The notes under the pieces are model-generated. The model saw only the letters and a list, made by a program, of their open reading frames with translations. It ran no database searches and had not been told where the DNA came from. This document shows positions 15,518-25,321 of a stretch of DNA of 64,000 nt, piece after piece. Position 1 is the stretch's first letter, and every line of letters begins with the position of its first letter. This stretch comes from CALJFL01 sp039964455 (GTDB taxonomy: Bacteria; Pseudomonadota; Gammaproteobacteria; Pseudomonadales; Halieaceae), in assembly GCA_039964455.1 (NCBI GenBank), contig JBDVXK010000019.1:1-64000 (forward strand). The letters are read 5' to 3'. A program made the translations under genes and the position numbers.

Positions 15518-17772
15518 CCACTACCTCCGCCGAACAGGGACTGGAACCAGTCCTTGATTGATGATTTACGTTCCGTGCAGTTGGTGCTGTTACGCGGTTC
15601 CGAGCCAGCCATGAAAGGCAACAGGCGATAGTTGGGGCAGCCCTTGCCAGTGAGGTAACCACTGTCGTCGTCCACCGAGTGCAGCTCAATACCGTCAGGC
15701 ATGCGATAGGCAAAGGAACGTTGTGCCGAGCGCGACATAAAGTGCGCCCAGACCTTCAGTGCCCCGGTGCTGCCAGTCAAGCCGGTACCACCATTGTCGT
15801 CGCGCCCGACCCAACTCACCGCTAACAGATCGCCAGAAAACCCGGCGAACCAGGAGTCACGGCCCTCGTTGGTTGTGCCGGTTTTACCCGCAACTTCAAA
15901 CTCGGGGCCAAGATATCGATACACGCCCTTGCCGGTGCCCTCGCGAACAACCTCTCGCAGAGCGTAGTGCAACAAATGCACTGCCTGCAGGCTGACAGTA
16001 CGTTCGTAAGCCAGCGGATAACGTTGCAGGGACTCTCCCTGGGCGTCAACAATATCGCGTATGCTGCGCAGCGGCATGCGAAAGCCTCCTGCAGCAATCG
16101 CCTGATACATGGCCGCCATCGCCATGGGAGAGTATTCCCCCGCCCCCAATGTCAGTGCCGGCACCTCGGGAATGGGTCCGTCCACACCCAGTCGACGCAA
16201 CATATCGACGACCGTATCCAAGCCAAGGTCCAGACCAAGTCTAGCAGTCGCGAGGTTGTAGGATTTGGCCAGCGCTTTGTGCAGCAAAACGTCGCCATGG
16301 GCCTGCCTGTCGAAATTGCGTGGCTCCCACAACTGGTCACCGGGGCCCTCTACCGTGACCTTGCGATCTGACAACGGCGTCGCCAGCGTGTAGCGCGTGG
16401 GTTGTTCCAGAGCAGCGAGGTATACCGCCGGCTTGAGTAAGGATCCGGCGGGCCGCCTGGCATCCAGCGCCCGATTAAACCCGGCGTAGCGCACCCGCCT
16501 ACCGCCGACCAGCGCCGCTACTTCGCCCGTATCAAAACGAGTGACAACCGTGGCACTTTCCAGTTCGCCAGTTTTATCAACCTGGTCCATTACCGCTGTG
16601 GTACTACGCTCGGCCTGACGCTGCAGAATCGGATCAAATGGCGTGAAGATGTTGAGCCCCTGGGTGGTCAGGTCCTCCTCCCGGTATTCCTCCCGTAATT
16701 GCCGCCGCACCAGATCCAGGTAAGCGGGGAAGGTATCGCGCACGCGCCGGTTTTTATTCAGGCCCAGAGGCATAGCCTGTGCAATCACCGCATGTTCTTC
16801 GCTAATCACCCCCTGCTCAACCATCAGATCCAATACCAGGTCACGGCGCTCCCTGGCGCGCTCGGGATTGCGCAGCGGGTTATACAAAGACGGACCCTTG
16901 ATCATGCCTACAAGCAAAGCCTGTTGATGCAGACCCAATTGCTCAAGCGGCGTATCGAAATAGTGACGGGAAGCCAAAGCAAAACCGTGAACCGCGCGAG
17001 GGCCCTGCTGGCCGAGATAAACCTCGTTGAGATAACTCTCCAGGATCTGTTCCTTGCTGTAGTGCAGCTCGAGCAATACAGCCATCACCAGTTCGGTAAG
17101 CTTGCGGGTAATAGTCCGCTCTGGCGTGAGGTAGTAGTTCTTCACCAGCTGCTGGGTGATAGTGCTGCCGCCCGCAACCACCTGCCCAGAACGTGCATTG
17201 CTCAGCGCCGCACGGGCAATCCCGGTAATTGAAAACCCCCAGTGGCTATAAAAACGCTGATCCTCGGTGGCCAGCAAACCTCCAACCAGCGTTTCCGGCA
17301 CGTCTTCCAGGCGCGCCAGGATGCGGTCCTCGCCGTGCAAAGGATATATGCCGCCTATCTGCACCGGGTCCAGACGCATCAGGTCTACCGACTTGCCGCC
17401 ACGGGTCAGTGACCCTATGCGGTTGCCATTGAAAGACACGCGTATACCCTGGGCCGGCTCGCGTTCATTGGGGAAACGAAAGCCACGGGTATAAATATCG
17501 AAGCGGCTACCAGCCCGGGAAACCTGCCCCGGACTGCGGGCACTGGAGACTTTGCGATAGCCCAGCACTTCCAGTTCATAGGCCAGGTCATCCGGCTTCA
17601 GCTTGGCGCCCTCGAAAAGCTCCAGTGGCCTGGCGTACACTTTCGCCGGGAGTTCCCACATCTTGTCGATGAAGGTCGTCGTGATTCGAGCATCCAGATA
17701 AATGAGGCCCATCAGGCCTATCACGGCAAGCGTGATGAAGATTTTCAGGAAAGGGCGGGAGGTGCGTGTCAT
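15514..17772 (-). CDS. mrcB: bifunctional penicillin-binding protein 1b
   Basis: A 752-residue class A PBP that polymerises glycan strands and crosslinks peptides in the periplasm. A short cytoplasmic tail and one membrane helix (about residues 8-28) precede a PBP1b-type UB2H region. The GT51 domain carries TEDQRFYSHWG and the GGSTITQQL motif. The transpeptidase has the catalytic serine S444 in GSLLK and the KTGTTNEGRDSWF motif. All catalytic motifs are intact. It overlaps lpoP by 4 bp and is divergent from the PfkB kinase across a 300-bp gap with a cloverleaf-like repeat. Confidence 0.95.
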   Translation of the reverse strand: MTRTSRPFLKIFITLAVIGLMGLIYLDARITTTFIDKMWELPAKVYARPLELFEGAKLKPDDLAYELEVLGYRKVSSARSPGQVSRAGSRFDIYTRGFRFPNEREPAQGIRVSFNGNRIGSLTRGGKSVDLMRLDPVQIGGIYPLHGEDRILARLEDVPETLVGGLLATEDQRFYSHWGFSITGIARAALSNARSGQVVAGGSTITQQLVKNYYLTPERTITRKLTELVMAVLLELHYSKEQILESYLNEVYLGQQGPRAVHGFALASRHYFDTPLEQLGLHQQALLVGMIKGPSLYNPLRNPERARERRDLVLDLMVEQGVISEEHAVIAQAMPLGLNKNRRVRDTFPAYLDLVRRQLREEYREEDLTTQGLNIFTPFDPILQRQAERSTTAVMDQVDKTGELESATVVTRFDTGEVAALVGGRRVRYAGFNRALDARRPAGSLLKPAVYLAALEQPTRYTLATPLSDRKVTVEGPGDQLWEPRNFDRQAHGDVLLHKALAKSYNLATARLGLDLGLDTVVDMLRRLGVDGPIPEVPALTLGAGEYSPMAMAAMYQAIAAGGFRMPLRSIRDIVDAQGESLQRYPLAYERTVSLQAVHLLHYALREVVREGTGKGVYRYLGPEFEVAGKTGTTNEGRDSWFAGFSGDLLAVSWVGRDDNGGTGLTGSTGALKVWAHFMSRSAQRSFAYRMPDGIELHSVDDDSGYLTGKGCPNYRLLPFMAGSEPRNSTNCTERKSSIKDWFQSLFGGGSG

Positions 17773-17858
17773 GGACTGCGAGTTTACATCAAAAGCCGCG
17801 AGTCACAGTCTCTCCATCGCCAGTTTTGCGTATCAATATTGAGGTAACGGCCGAAATC

Positions 17859-17964
17859 AGCCATGGTCATTATGAGACACGCCGTGAACCCATCCATGGG
17901 GGCTCGGGCTGCGGGGGCCGCCCCCGACATCCATGTCGAGCACGGTCTCACAATGACCACGGCT
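17859..17964. repeat. cloverleaf-like extragenic palindromic element
   Basis: A 106-bp imperfect inverted repeat in the gap between divergent mrcB and the PfkB kinase. The outer arms (17859-17878 and 17945-17964) match over 18 of 20 positions. Inside are three small hairpins: CCCAT-CC-ATGGG, CGGGGG-CCG-CCCCCG, and CGACAT-CC-ATGTCG. The two outer hairpins share an ATCCAT centre. This design suggests a dispersed repeat rather than a promoter or terminator. No second copy occurs in this window. Repeat status is inferred from form. Confidence 0.65.
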
Positions 17965-18071
17965 AATTTGACCTGCCACACCGCTGCAAGCAAAAGACAT
18001 AGATATCATCGCTTCCATTTAAAGCGGGTATCCGGATAATAGCGCGCTGAAATTACTACAGGCATAACTCA

Positions 18072-19073
18072 ATGAAGAAGTACAAGGTGTATGGCATCGG
18101 TGCGGCACTGGTTGATACCGAGATCAAGGTTGAAGATCGCGAACTCGACAAAATGACCGTGGGCAAGGGCCTGATGACGCTGGTGGATCAGGAGCGACAA
18201 CAGGAGCTGCTGGGCCACCTTGAAGATCATCTGGTAAAAGCCAGCCATGCCAGCGGCGGCAGTGCCGGCAACTCGATGATTGCAACGGCTCAATTTGGCG
18301 GGCCGACCTTCATGTCCTGCAAAGTCGCCAACGATGCCGACGGCGATATCTATGTCGCCGACCTGGAAGCCGCAGGCGTTAATCATTGTCTGAAGGCTGG
18401 CCGCGATGACGGTATTACCGGCAAGTGCCTGGTGCTGATTACACCGGATGCCGAACGCAGCATGAATACCTACCTGGGAATCTCCGAGACGCTGTCCGTG
18501 GAGCAACTGGATCACGACGCTATCGCCGATTCTGAATACCTGTACATCGAGGGTTACCTGGTCACCTCCCCCACAGGCCGCGCAGCCGCGGTAAAGGCAC
18601 GCGAGATCGCCGAGGCCGCTGGTGTTAAAACCGCATTGAGTTTCTCCGACCCCGGCATGGTGGAGTTTTTCCGCGAGGGTATGGAAGAGATTGTCGGAGA
18701 GCGGCTGGACCTTATTTTCTGCAACGAAGCAGAAGCGTTGGGCTGGGCACAAACCGATGATCTGCAGCAGGCCATCGAAAGCATCAAGCAGGTCGCCAAC
18801 AGTTTCGTCATCACCCGCGGCGCCGACGGCGCTATCACCTTTGACGGTAATGAACTGGCTGAAATTCCACCGCATCGCGTGCAAGCGGTAGACAGTAATG
18901 GCGCTGGCGATATGTTCGCCGGGGCTTTCCTGTATGCAATTACCCGCGGCGAAGACTTCCCCACCGCTGGCCGCTTTGCCAGCCTGGCAGCGGGTAAGAT
19001 CGTCGCCAACTATGGGCCACGGTTGCAGGCAGCGGACTACCCGGATCTGCGCGCCGACTTTTTTGGCGACTAG
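18072..19073 (+). CDS. PfkB-family (ribokinase/adenosine kinase-like) sugar kinase
   Basis: A 333-residue PfkB-fold kinase. The N-terminal glycine-rich signature is GGSAGNSMIATAQFGGP, and the C-terminal anion-hole motif is DSNGAGDMFAGAF with catalytic base D280. The overall pattern (VYGIGAALVDTE, NTYLG, FSDPGMVEFF) resembles adenosine kinase-like members often left unassigned in proteobacteria. The substrate could be adenosine, a ribose or another sugar. The stop overlaps the convergent polB gene by 4 bp. Confidence 0.85.
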   Translation: MKKYKVYGIGAALVDTEIKVEDRELDKMTVGKGLMTLVDQERQQELLGHLEDHLVKASHASGGSAGNSMIATAQFGGPTFMSCKVANDADGDIYVADLEAAGVNHCLKAGRDDGITGKCLVLITPDAERSMNTYLGISETLSVEQLDHDAIADSEYLYIEGYLVTSPTGRAAAVKAREIAEAAGVKTALSFSDPGMVEFFREGMEEIVGERLDLIFCNEAEALGWAQTDDLQQAIESIKQVANSFVITRGADGAITFDGNELAEIPPHRVQAVDSNGAGDMFAGAFLYAITRGEDFPTAGRFASLAAGKIVANYGPRLQAADYPDLRADFFGD

Positions 19074-21427
19074 AACAGGTCAAACTGACGGTCAGTTAAT
19101 GCGCTGAACGACGTGCCGACGAAGCCAAGTATGCCGTCAGCAACTGGTAGCAACTGCTTGTCGACATAGTGCTGATAATCGAGCTGAGCCGAGGGCGCCT
19201 CCGCTGGCTCAGCTCCGGCCGTGGTAATCACATACTCCACCCAACTACCACGCGATGGCACTGGCAGACCCCGCTCACCGCAGCGTCGCGCCGCCTGCAC
19301 ATGGGGTGGCACATTGCGCTCGTAGTCATCAAGGCGCCGCCGCAGCCTTTTACGGTAGACCAGTTCACTATCACGCTCGCCCGCCAATACCTGGGCGGTT
19401 ATTGACTTCACGTAGCTCTCAAACGGCTCGTCGGTAAACACCCGCCGGTAGAGTTCTTCCTGAAACTCCCGCGCCAGTCGGGTCCAATCGGTGCGCACAT
19501 TCTCAAGCCCCTTGAACACCAGCTGATCGCCGTCGGGGCCGGCTACCACACCGGCATAGCGCTTTTTACTGCCCTTATCGGAGCCGCGCACGGTGGGCAT
19601 AAGAAAGCGTTTGAAATGCGTTTCAAATTCCAGCTCCAACACACTGTCCAGGTCAAACTGCTCCCTAAGCTGTTGCGACCACCAGCTGTTGAGCATGTCC
19701 TGCAATTCGCGGCCGGCCGCCTGCGCCTCTTCATCGCTGGTCGCTCTGTGTATCCACACGAATACCGAGTCGGTATCACCATAGATAACGCGATGACCCG
19801 CCTGCTCAATGTGCTCGCGGGTTCGCTGCAAAATGTCGTGCCCGCGCATAGTGATGGAGCTGGCTAAACGCGCATCAAAGAAGCGGCAGCCCGGCGTGCC
19901 CAGCACACCGTAGAAGGAGTTCATGATGATTTTAATCGCCTGCGACAAGGGCGCATCGCCAGCAGCCTTGGCCTCATCACGATCTTGCCACAGTGTCGCG
20001 ATCAACTCTGGCAGGATGTGGCCCTCACGGGCGAAGCGAGATTCCAAAAAACCGGGCACGGTTTCTGCCTCGTCCAACTCACCCGAAACACCCAGGGCCA
20101 GGCCCAGCGGATCAATGCGGAACGTGCGAATAATGCTGGGATACAGGCTCTTGAAATCCAGCACCAGCACGTGGTCGAAAATACCGGGCTGCGAATCCAG
20201 TACGAATCCGCCCGGGCTGCCGCCCTGGTCAGTACGCGCATTCGGCGCAACATAGCCGCGACGGTGCAGCCGAGGCAGATAGAGATTATCGAAGGACGCC
20301 ACCGAACCGCCCAGCCGATCGATGTTCAGCCCGGTCATGGCACTGCGCGCAAGGGCAAAATCCAAGAGTGAGGTATGGGAAAAAATGTCCGAGACCAGTT
20401 CACAGTCTTTCAGGTTGTAGGCGGCGAGACTGGTTTTATCGGTCTGGAATAATTCAGTTATCTCACGACCGCGCTCACTCCCATGAAGAAGCTTGCCTTC
20501 TCCTAACAATTGGCGAGACACATTTTCCAGCGAAAAACTTTCGAAGCGGTAGAACGCCGCCCGCAATAGCTCAATGCCATCCAGCAACACCCGGCCGGGA
20601 ATTTGTGCGGTACGCCGCTCACCATCGTCATCCAACTCACGCCAGTGCACAGGCCGTCGCTCTCTGCCCAGCGATAACTCAATCCCCAACTGATCCGCCA
20701 CGCGCTGCAAATACCAGGCATCAAAATTAACCACGTTCCAGCCGATTAGCACATCCGGGTCATAGTCTCGCAGCCACACCAGAAAGGACTGCAGCACCTG
20801 CTCCTGCGACTGGCAACTGACCACATAGTCCTGGCTGGCGCCCTCCCCCAGCATAAAAACCCGGCGCTCTTCGCTGCCGTCAGGAGCCACCGCATGAAGG
20901 CCAATGGAGTAAAGCTGCACGCCTTGCAGGGCGGTTTCGATATCAAAAGACACCACTTTCAGCGGCGGCCGATAACTGGCGGAGCGCATGGCGGGTTGCC
21001 GCAACGTCAGGTGCTGTCCGCGCTCAGATATTTCACCGGCAAGCTCGGCACTGCCGGTAATAAAGCGCTCCATAAGGTAACGCTCAGCCGGATTGATATC
21101 CGCTTCCAGCGGCTCACACCCCAGATCACGCAGTCGGTCGGCACACTGCCTGGCCTGCCGGTAGCCGGTGAAATAAACGCCCTGCACCTTGCTCATATCG
21201 AAGGCCCGCAGCTTCACGGGCTTCAGCTCGACACCGCGCTCGCTACGCAATACCGGATCAGCCTTGGCCAGTTGGTCTTCGCGCAGAAAAAACACGGCCT
21301 TCTCACCGTGCACAGTGGATCTGAGCGGGCCGCGATCCGTCGCCCACCAGTACTCCAGCTCAACACCGTCGCGGGTGTCTCGCCAATTGCGGGTCAGCAA
21401 AAATCCTTTGATTGGCTGTGCAGCCAA
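19070..21427 (-). CDS. polB: DNA polymerase II (family B)
   Basis: A 785-residue family B polymerase with proofreading, used in repair and restart of stalled forks, usually under SOS control. Exonuclease motif I is seen as SFDIET, polymerase motif A as LDFKSLYPSI and motif C as YGDTDS. The KIIMNSFYG helix of motif B is also clear. The start is a TTG at 21427, preceded by GGAGG with 6 bp spacing; an overlapping ATG at 21431 is out of frame. I did not find a convincing LexA box. It is divergent from the pentapeptide-repeat gene. Confidence 0.95.
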   Translation of the reverse strand: MAAQPIKGFLLTRNWRDTRDGVELEYWWATDRGPLRSTVHGEKAVFFLREDQLAKADPVLRSERGVELKPVKLRAFDMSKVQGVYFTGYRQARQCADRLRDLGCEPLEADINPAERYLMERFITGSAELAGEISERGQHLTLRQPAMRSASYRPPLKVVSFDIETALQGVQLYSIGLHAVAPDGSEERRVFMLGEGASQDYVVSCQSQEQVLQSFLVWLRDYDPDVLIGWNVVNFDAWYLQRVADQLGIELSLGRERRPVHWRELDDDGERRTAQIPGRVLLDGIELLRAAFYRFESFSLENVSRQLLGEGKLLHGSERGREITELFQTDKTSLAAYNLKDCELVSDIFSHTSLLDFALARSAMTGLNIDRLGGSVASFDNLYLPRLHRRGYVAPNARTDQGGSPGGFVLDSQPGIFDHVLVLDFKSLYPSIIRTFRIDPLGLALGVSGELDEAETVPGFLESRFAREGHILPELIATLWQDRDEAKAAGDAPLSQAIKIIMNSFYGVLGTPGCRFFDARLASSITMRGHDILQRTREHIEQAGHRVIYGDTDSVFVWIHRATSDEEAQAAGRELQDMLNSWWSQQLREQFDLDSVLELEFETHFKRFLMPTVRGSDKGSKKRYAGVVAGPDGDQLVFKGLENVRTDWTRLAREFQEELYRRVFTDEPFESYVKSITAQVLAGERDSELVYRKRLRRRLDDYERNVPPHVQAARRCGERGLPVPSRGSWVEYVITTAGAEPAEAPSAQLDYQHYVDKQLLPVADGILGFVGTSFSALTDRQFDLF

Positions 21428-21528
21428 ACATTACCTCCGGCCTGTACTATCCTTTGCGGGCGCTGTGGCTTAAGCTATCGCTCCCGGAAAATCATTCGAC
21501 ACGCACTCTGGTCGAGGAACAACATCGC

Positions 21529-21873
21529 ATGAAAAAGCCCGTCATCAAGCAGGATCCTTTATACCAATTGCTGCGCAACGAGGACATCAAGAGTTTCAAT
21601 GAGCAGCGCCATAAGCTCGATAACAGCGAGTTAAGAAGTGGCGACTACCGCGGCCGGGACCTACGTAACATGGATGCGGACGGCCTGGACTTCAGCGATT
21701 CCTACTTCCGCAATGCGGACCTCAGCGGCATCGATTTTCGCAATACCAACCTGGAAGGTGCCAGCCTGCTGGACGCCAAACTCTCGGGCACTTACTTCCC
21801 CGAGGAAATCAGCGCCACAGAAATCCGGCTGTCACTGGATACCGGCACACGCCTGCGCTACAACCGGCGCTAG
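21529..21873 (+). CDS. small pentapeptide-repeat protein
   Basis: A 114-residue protein whose middle (about residues 40-80) consists of pentapeptide repeats of the A(D/N)LxX type: RGRDLRNMDADGLDFSDSYF, RNADLSGIDFRNTNLEGASL, LDAKLSGTYF. These form a short right-handed quadrilateral helix. The ATG at 21529 follows GAGGAA at a good distance, so the in-frame extension upstream is dropped. Longer members of the family mimic DNA and bind gyrase, but this one is too short for that to be assumed. Its stop overlaps the convergent DUF2333 gene by 4 bp. Confidence 0.82.
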   Translation: MKKPVIKQDPLYQLLRNEDIKSFNEQRHKLDNSELRSGDYRGRDLRNMDADGLDFSDSYFRNADLSGIDFRNTNLEGASLLDAKLSGTYFPEEISATEIRLSLDTGTRLRYNRR

Positions 21874-22934
21874 CCCTGCGATAGCAAGTCCCGCAAGTCC
21901 ACGATTGCGGCATTTGCGCGACTGATGAATGACGCCATCACCAGCGAGTGATTGGCCAGCATGCCAAAGCCTGTACCGTTCAGAATCATCGGGCTCCAGA
22001 CGGTCTCCTGAGTACCTTCCAGCTCGCGAATAATCTGGGTCATGCTGACCTCGGCATTTTTGTCCTTGAGCACATCCGCGAAATCAACCTGCGCCGCTTT
22101 CAGGAAATGAATCAGGGCCCAGGCGGTGCCACGCGCCTCAAAAAACACATCGTCAATTTCGGTCCAAGGGGTACGCACCAGCATTTCACCCGGGGCATTG
22201 GTGGATTGGGTGGCGCTCATGTCGCCGGCAAGGTCCGTATTCACCCGGCGCTGGCCAACACTGGCACTAAGGCGCTGAGACAAACTACCCAGGCGAATGT
22301 CGACAGTAGAAAGCCAGTAGCGCAGGTTATCGGCACGGGCATAGAACTGGGCATCTTGCGCATTAACGTCAGAGAGCCGGGCCAGGTAGCTTCGCGTGTA
22401 CTTGATGCCGGTGCGATACTCAGACTCAGAAGCGGGCAGAATCCAGCTGTCGGATTGGAAGTTAAAGCGCGGCTCTGCCAGTGCAAGGTCAGGGTCTTCC
22501 TTGGACTGAGACTGCGAGCGACTGTGCACTTCGCGCATGGCTCGCGCCAGGTCTCGAGACTGGATCAAAACGCCGTATTCCCAGTTGGGAACGTTGTCTA
22601 ACCACAGGCCGGGAGGAAAGCGGTCGTTGTGGATGAAACCGCCGGGCTTTTCCAGCAATGTATCCATCACACCGATAAGCGCCGATGTCGTCACTGAGCC
22701 CGTCACAACATTCCCGCCCAGATCCGCCGCATAGGCAGCCGCTCTATCCTGTACATCAAAACGTGCGGGCGCCAGGCTCCAGTACATCCCAACAAGCACG
22801 GTAATCAGCAAATACACCAGCAGCACAGTAGCCAGCCACTTTAACCAGCTACCATCGGGTAAGTAATCATCAGACAGGTCGCGCAGCCGGTTCAATCCGC
22901 TTTTGCTGCCGCCGCTCGCTGAGGTGTTATTCAT
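21870..22934 (-). CDS. DUF2333 family membrane protein
   Basis: A 354-residue protein with one membrane segment near the N-terminus (about residues 35-55: WLATVLLVYLLITVLVGMYW) and a long periplasmic helical domain. The pattern (GGFIHNDRFPPGLWLDNVP, WEYGVLIQSRDLARAM, GTAWALIHFLKA) matches the DUF2333 family of gammaproteobacteria, whose function is not known. I placed the start at the ATG at 22934 (MNNTSASGG), which removes overlap with the copper chaperone upstream. The spacing of 13 bp from that gene suggests co-transcription. Confidence 0.78.
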   Translation of the reverse strand: MNNTSASGGSKSGLNRLRDLSDDYLPDGSWLKWLATVLLVYLLITVLVGMYWSLAPARFDVQDRAAAYAADLGGNVVTGSVTTSALIGVMDTLLEKPGGFIHNDRFPPGLWLDNVPNWEYGVLIQSRDLARAMREVHSRSQSQSKEDPDLALAEPRFNFQSDSWILPASESEYRTGIKYTRSYLARLSDVNAQDAQFYARADNLRYWLSTVDIRLGSLSQRLSASVGQRRVNTDLAGDMSATQSTNAPGEMLVRTPWTEIDDVFFEARGTAWALIHFLKAAQVDFADVLKDKNAEVSMTQIIRELEGTQETVWSPMILNGTGFGMLANHSLVMASFISRANAAIVDLRDLLSQG

Positions 22935-22947
22935 AGCAATTGTCCCA

Positions 22948-23400
22948 TTAATGATGCTTGTGGTTGTGTTGATCGGCCCCATCGCCGCGGCGCACTGGTG
23001 CTTCCGTACAGACGGGCTCACCCTGGTCGGTAGTCAGGCATAGCTGCACCGTTTCGCCACTGGCAGGCATTCGCTCCAGGTCCAGCAGCATAAGGTGCTT
23101 CCCACCGGGAGCGAGCGTGAGAGTTTCTCCTGGCGCCAGCGTGACCGACGGTAATGGCTGCATCCGCATGTAGCCATCAACCATCAGGCTGTTGTGCAGT
23201 TCGGCGCGGCCGGCCAGCTCGGCAGTGGCCCCACTCACGACAACGGTGTTATCGCCCTGGTTCACCGCGGTCAGGTAGGCCGCTGTGTTGCTTTGGGTAG
23301 GAGGCAAGGCGCGCACCCAGGCTTCACTGATCTGCAGGTCAGCGCCAAGGGTCGCAGGTGCCAGGGCCAGCGCCAGCAGCGCCGTCCATCGTGTATTCAA
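22948..23400 (-). CDS. PCu(A)C-type periplasmic copper chaperone
   Basis: A 150-residue exported protein with a signal peptide (about residues 1-19). The core has the copper ligand set of the PCu(A)C family: AELHNS histidine, a following methionine pair (YMRMQPL), and HLML further on, in the H-M...H-x-M arrangement. The C-terminus is histidine-rich (DQHNHKHH), giving an extra metal-binding tail. Such proteins deliver Cu(I) to cytochrome oxidase assembly. It lies head to head with dsbD, and the two could serve the same thiol and copper work in the periplasm. Confidence 0.85.
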   Translation of the reverse strand: MNTRWTALLALALAPATLGADLQISEAWVRALPPTQSNTAAYLTAVNQGDNTVVVSGATAELAGRAELHNSLMVDGYMRMQPLPSVTLAPGETLTLAPGGKHLMLLDLERMPASGETVQLCLTTDQGEPVCTEAPVRRGDGADQHNHKHH

Positions 23401-23555
23401 TTTTCATCTCCCGGTGTGAAACTAACGCCTGAGGCAGGCGTCTCACTACTATATCATTTGCCGGCCATTATACCGCGCCCAAGTTGGGGCGGATGCAGGC
23501 TCACTGTTACACTAGCGCCCATATCGAGTGGGCACCCAATCTACCAAGGAATACT

Positions 23556-25310
23556 ATGCGCGCCTTTATTGCCGCGATCTTGCTGCTGGTCAGCGTAAGC
23601 GCACAAACTCAAGGGCTGACAGCCGCTGGCGGTAACGATCCGTTCGCGACAATCAGCAATGAGCCCGAGTTCCTGCCGGTGGAGGAAGCCTACCGCCTGG
23701 AAATCGAGTTACAGGACAACGGCGAGATACGCCTGTACTGGCAAATCGCAGATAGCTACTACCTGTACCAACACCGCTTTGACTTCGCCCTCAGCGACGA
23801 AGCGGGCGAACTCACCGCCAAGGTACAGCTGCCACCCGCACTGGAACGTACCGACGAGTATTTTGGCGAGGTGAGGGTTTACTACAATGAGGCCGACATC
23901 ACCCTGATCCCAGACCGCGCAACCCCGTTGGCGCAGCTAAGTGTTACCTCACAGGGGTGTGCAGACGCCGGTTTATGCTACCCGCCACGTAAGCAAGTAT
24001 TCACTCTGAATTTTGCAGAGGGAACAGCAGTCGAGTCGACCGCGAACCCCAGACCGGCAGCGACAACAAGCCCGCCGGCTGCTGCCGCATCAATAGGCAC
24101 ACTCCTCTACATGCTGCTGCTGGCCTTCGGTGGCGGCGCCATTCTCAATCTCATGCCCTGCGTATTTCCGATTCTGTCACTCAAGGTATTGGGCTTCGCT
24201 CGCAGCAATGACCACGACCGCCACGTGCACGGCTGGCTTTATGCGGCCGGCGTTGTCGCCAGCTTCCTGTTCGTCGCGGGAGTACTTATCGCACTTCAGC
24301 AAGCCGGCAATGCCATCGGTTGGGGCTTTCAATTACAAACGCCTGGCTTCGTTATCGCGCTGGCCTACCTGTTCGTGGCCATGGGTCTTTCCCTCTCTGG
24401 CGTTGTGGAATTCGGCGGCAGCGTGATGAATGTAGGCAGTGGCCTGGCCGACAAGCAAGGCAAGTCAGGTAGCTTCTTTACCGGCGTACTGGCCGTCGTG
24501 GTCGCCAGTCCCTGTACTGCGCCCTTTATGGGCACGGCGCTGGGTTTCGCAGTCACCCAGCCCGCCATTATTGCCCTGGCCGTGTTCGCGGCACTGGGAG
24601 CAGGTATGGCCGCCCCCTTGTTGCTGCTCAGCTACAGCCAACTGGCACGTAAACTAATGCCCAAGCCGGGGCGTTGGATGGATTCGCTTAAACAGTTTCT
24701 TGCCTTTCCGCTGTATGCAACCGCCATTTGGCTGCTGTGGGTAGCAGGCCGACAAACGGGCATAGATACCATGGCCGTGGCAATGGCTGGCGCGCTGGTA
24801 CTGGCAATGGGCCTGTGGGCCTGGGGCCACAGCCACTGGCACAAGGTGATCACAGTGATCTGTGTCGCACTGGCCGTCTCGCTGGGTAGCTGGAGGGGCC
24901 CGGGCAATGGCGAAAACAGCGACTCGCTGGCACCCGGCACTGTCGCCTGGTCGCCGGCCGCCCTGCAGGAGTTGCGCAGCCAGGGCAAACCGGTATTCGT
25001 GGATGTTACGGCCGACTGGTGTATCACCTGCATCGCCAATGAGCAGGCCGTGCTTTTTACCGATGAAATGACCGCGGCATTCGCCGAGCACGGCGTCACC
25101 TACATGGTCGCCGATTGGACTAACTACGACCCCGAAATTGCCGACTTCATCGCCCAACATGGCCGCAACGGTATCCCGCTGTACCTGATGTATCCCGGAG
25201 ATCTCGCTGATTCACCTGTAATTCTGCCGCAGATACTGACCAGTGCCACCGTAGAGGAGGCATTGCAGGCTGTATCTGTTAAAAAGGGCGCTATAGCCGG
25301 CACTTTGTGA
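23556..25310 (+). CDS. dsbD: thiol:disulfide interchange protein DsbD
   Basis: A 584-residue inner-membrane protein that carries electrons from cytoplasmic thioredoxin to periplasmic DsbC, DsbG and related targets. All three cysteine pairs are present: the N-terminal domain pair in GCADAGLCYPP, the membrane pair in LMPCVFPI and ASPCTAPFMG, and the C-terminal thioredoxin-like CITC (C489 and C492). A signal peptide begins at the ATG at 23556, which has AAGGA upstream; the longer in-frame reading lacks this. Eight or so membrane helices separate the two periplasmic domains. Confidence 0.93.
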   Translation: MRAFIAAILLLVSVSAQTQGLTAAGGNDPFATISNEPEFLPVEEAYRLEIELQDNGEIRLYWQIADSYYLYQHRFDFALSDEAGELTAKVQLPPALERTDEYFGEVRVYYNEADITLIPDRATPLAQLSVTSQGCADAGLCYPPRKQVFTLNFAEGTAVESTANPRPAATTSPPAAAASIGTLLYMLLLAFGGGAILNLMPCVFPILSLKVLGFARSNDHDRHVHGWLYAAGVVASFLFVAGVLIALQQAGNAIGWGFQLQTPGFVIALAYLFVAMGLSLSGVVEFGGSVMNVGSGLADKQGKSGSFFTGVLAVVVASPCTAPFMGTALGFAVTQPAIIALAVFAALGAGMAAPLLLLSYSQLARKLMPKPGRWMDSLKQFLAFPLYATAIWLLWVAGRQTGIDTMAVAMAGALVLAMGLWAWGHSHWHKVITVICVALAVSLGSWRGPGNGENSDSLAPGTVAWSPAALQELRSQGKPVFVDVTADWCITCIANEQAVLFTDEMTAAFAEHGVTYMVADWTNYDPEIADFIAQHGRNGIPLYLMYPGDLADSPVILPQILTSATVEEALQAVSVKKGAIAGTL

Positions 25311-25321
25311 GCCGATGGCCC

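Noticed and set aside
18069..18884. 271-codon minus-strand frame inside the PfkB kinase gene
   Set aside because: Shadow frame; the kinase on the plus strand has all catalytic motifs.
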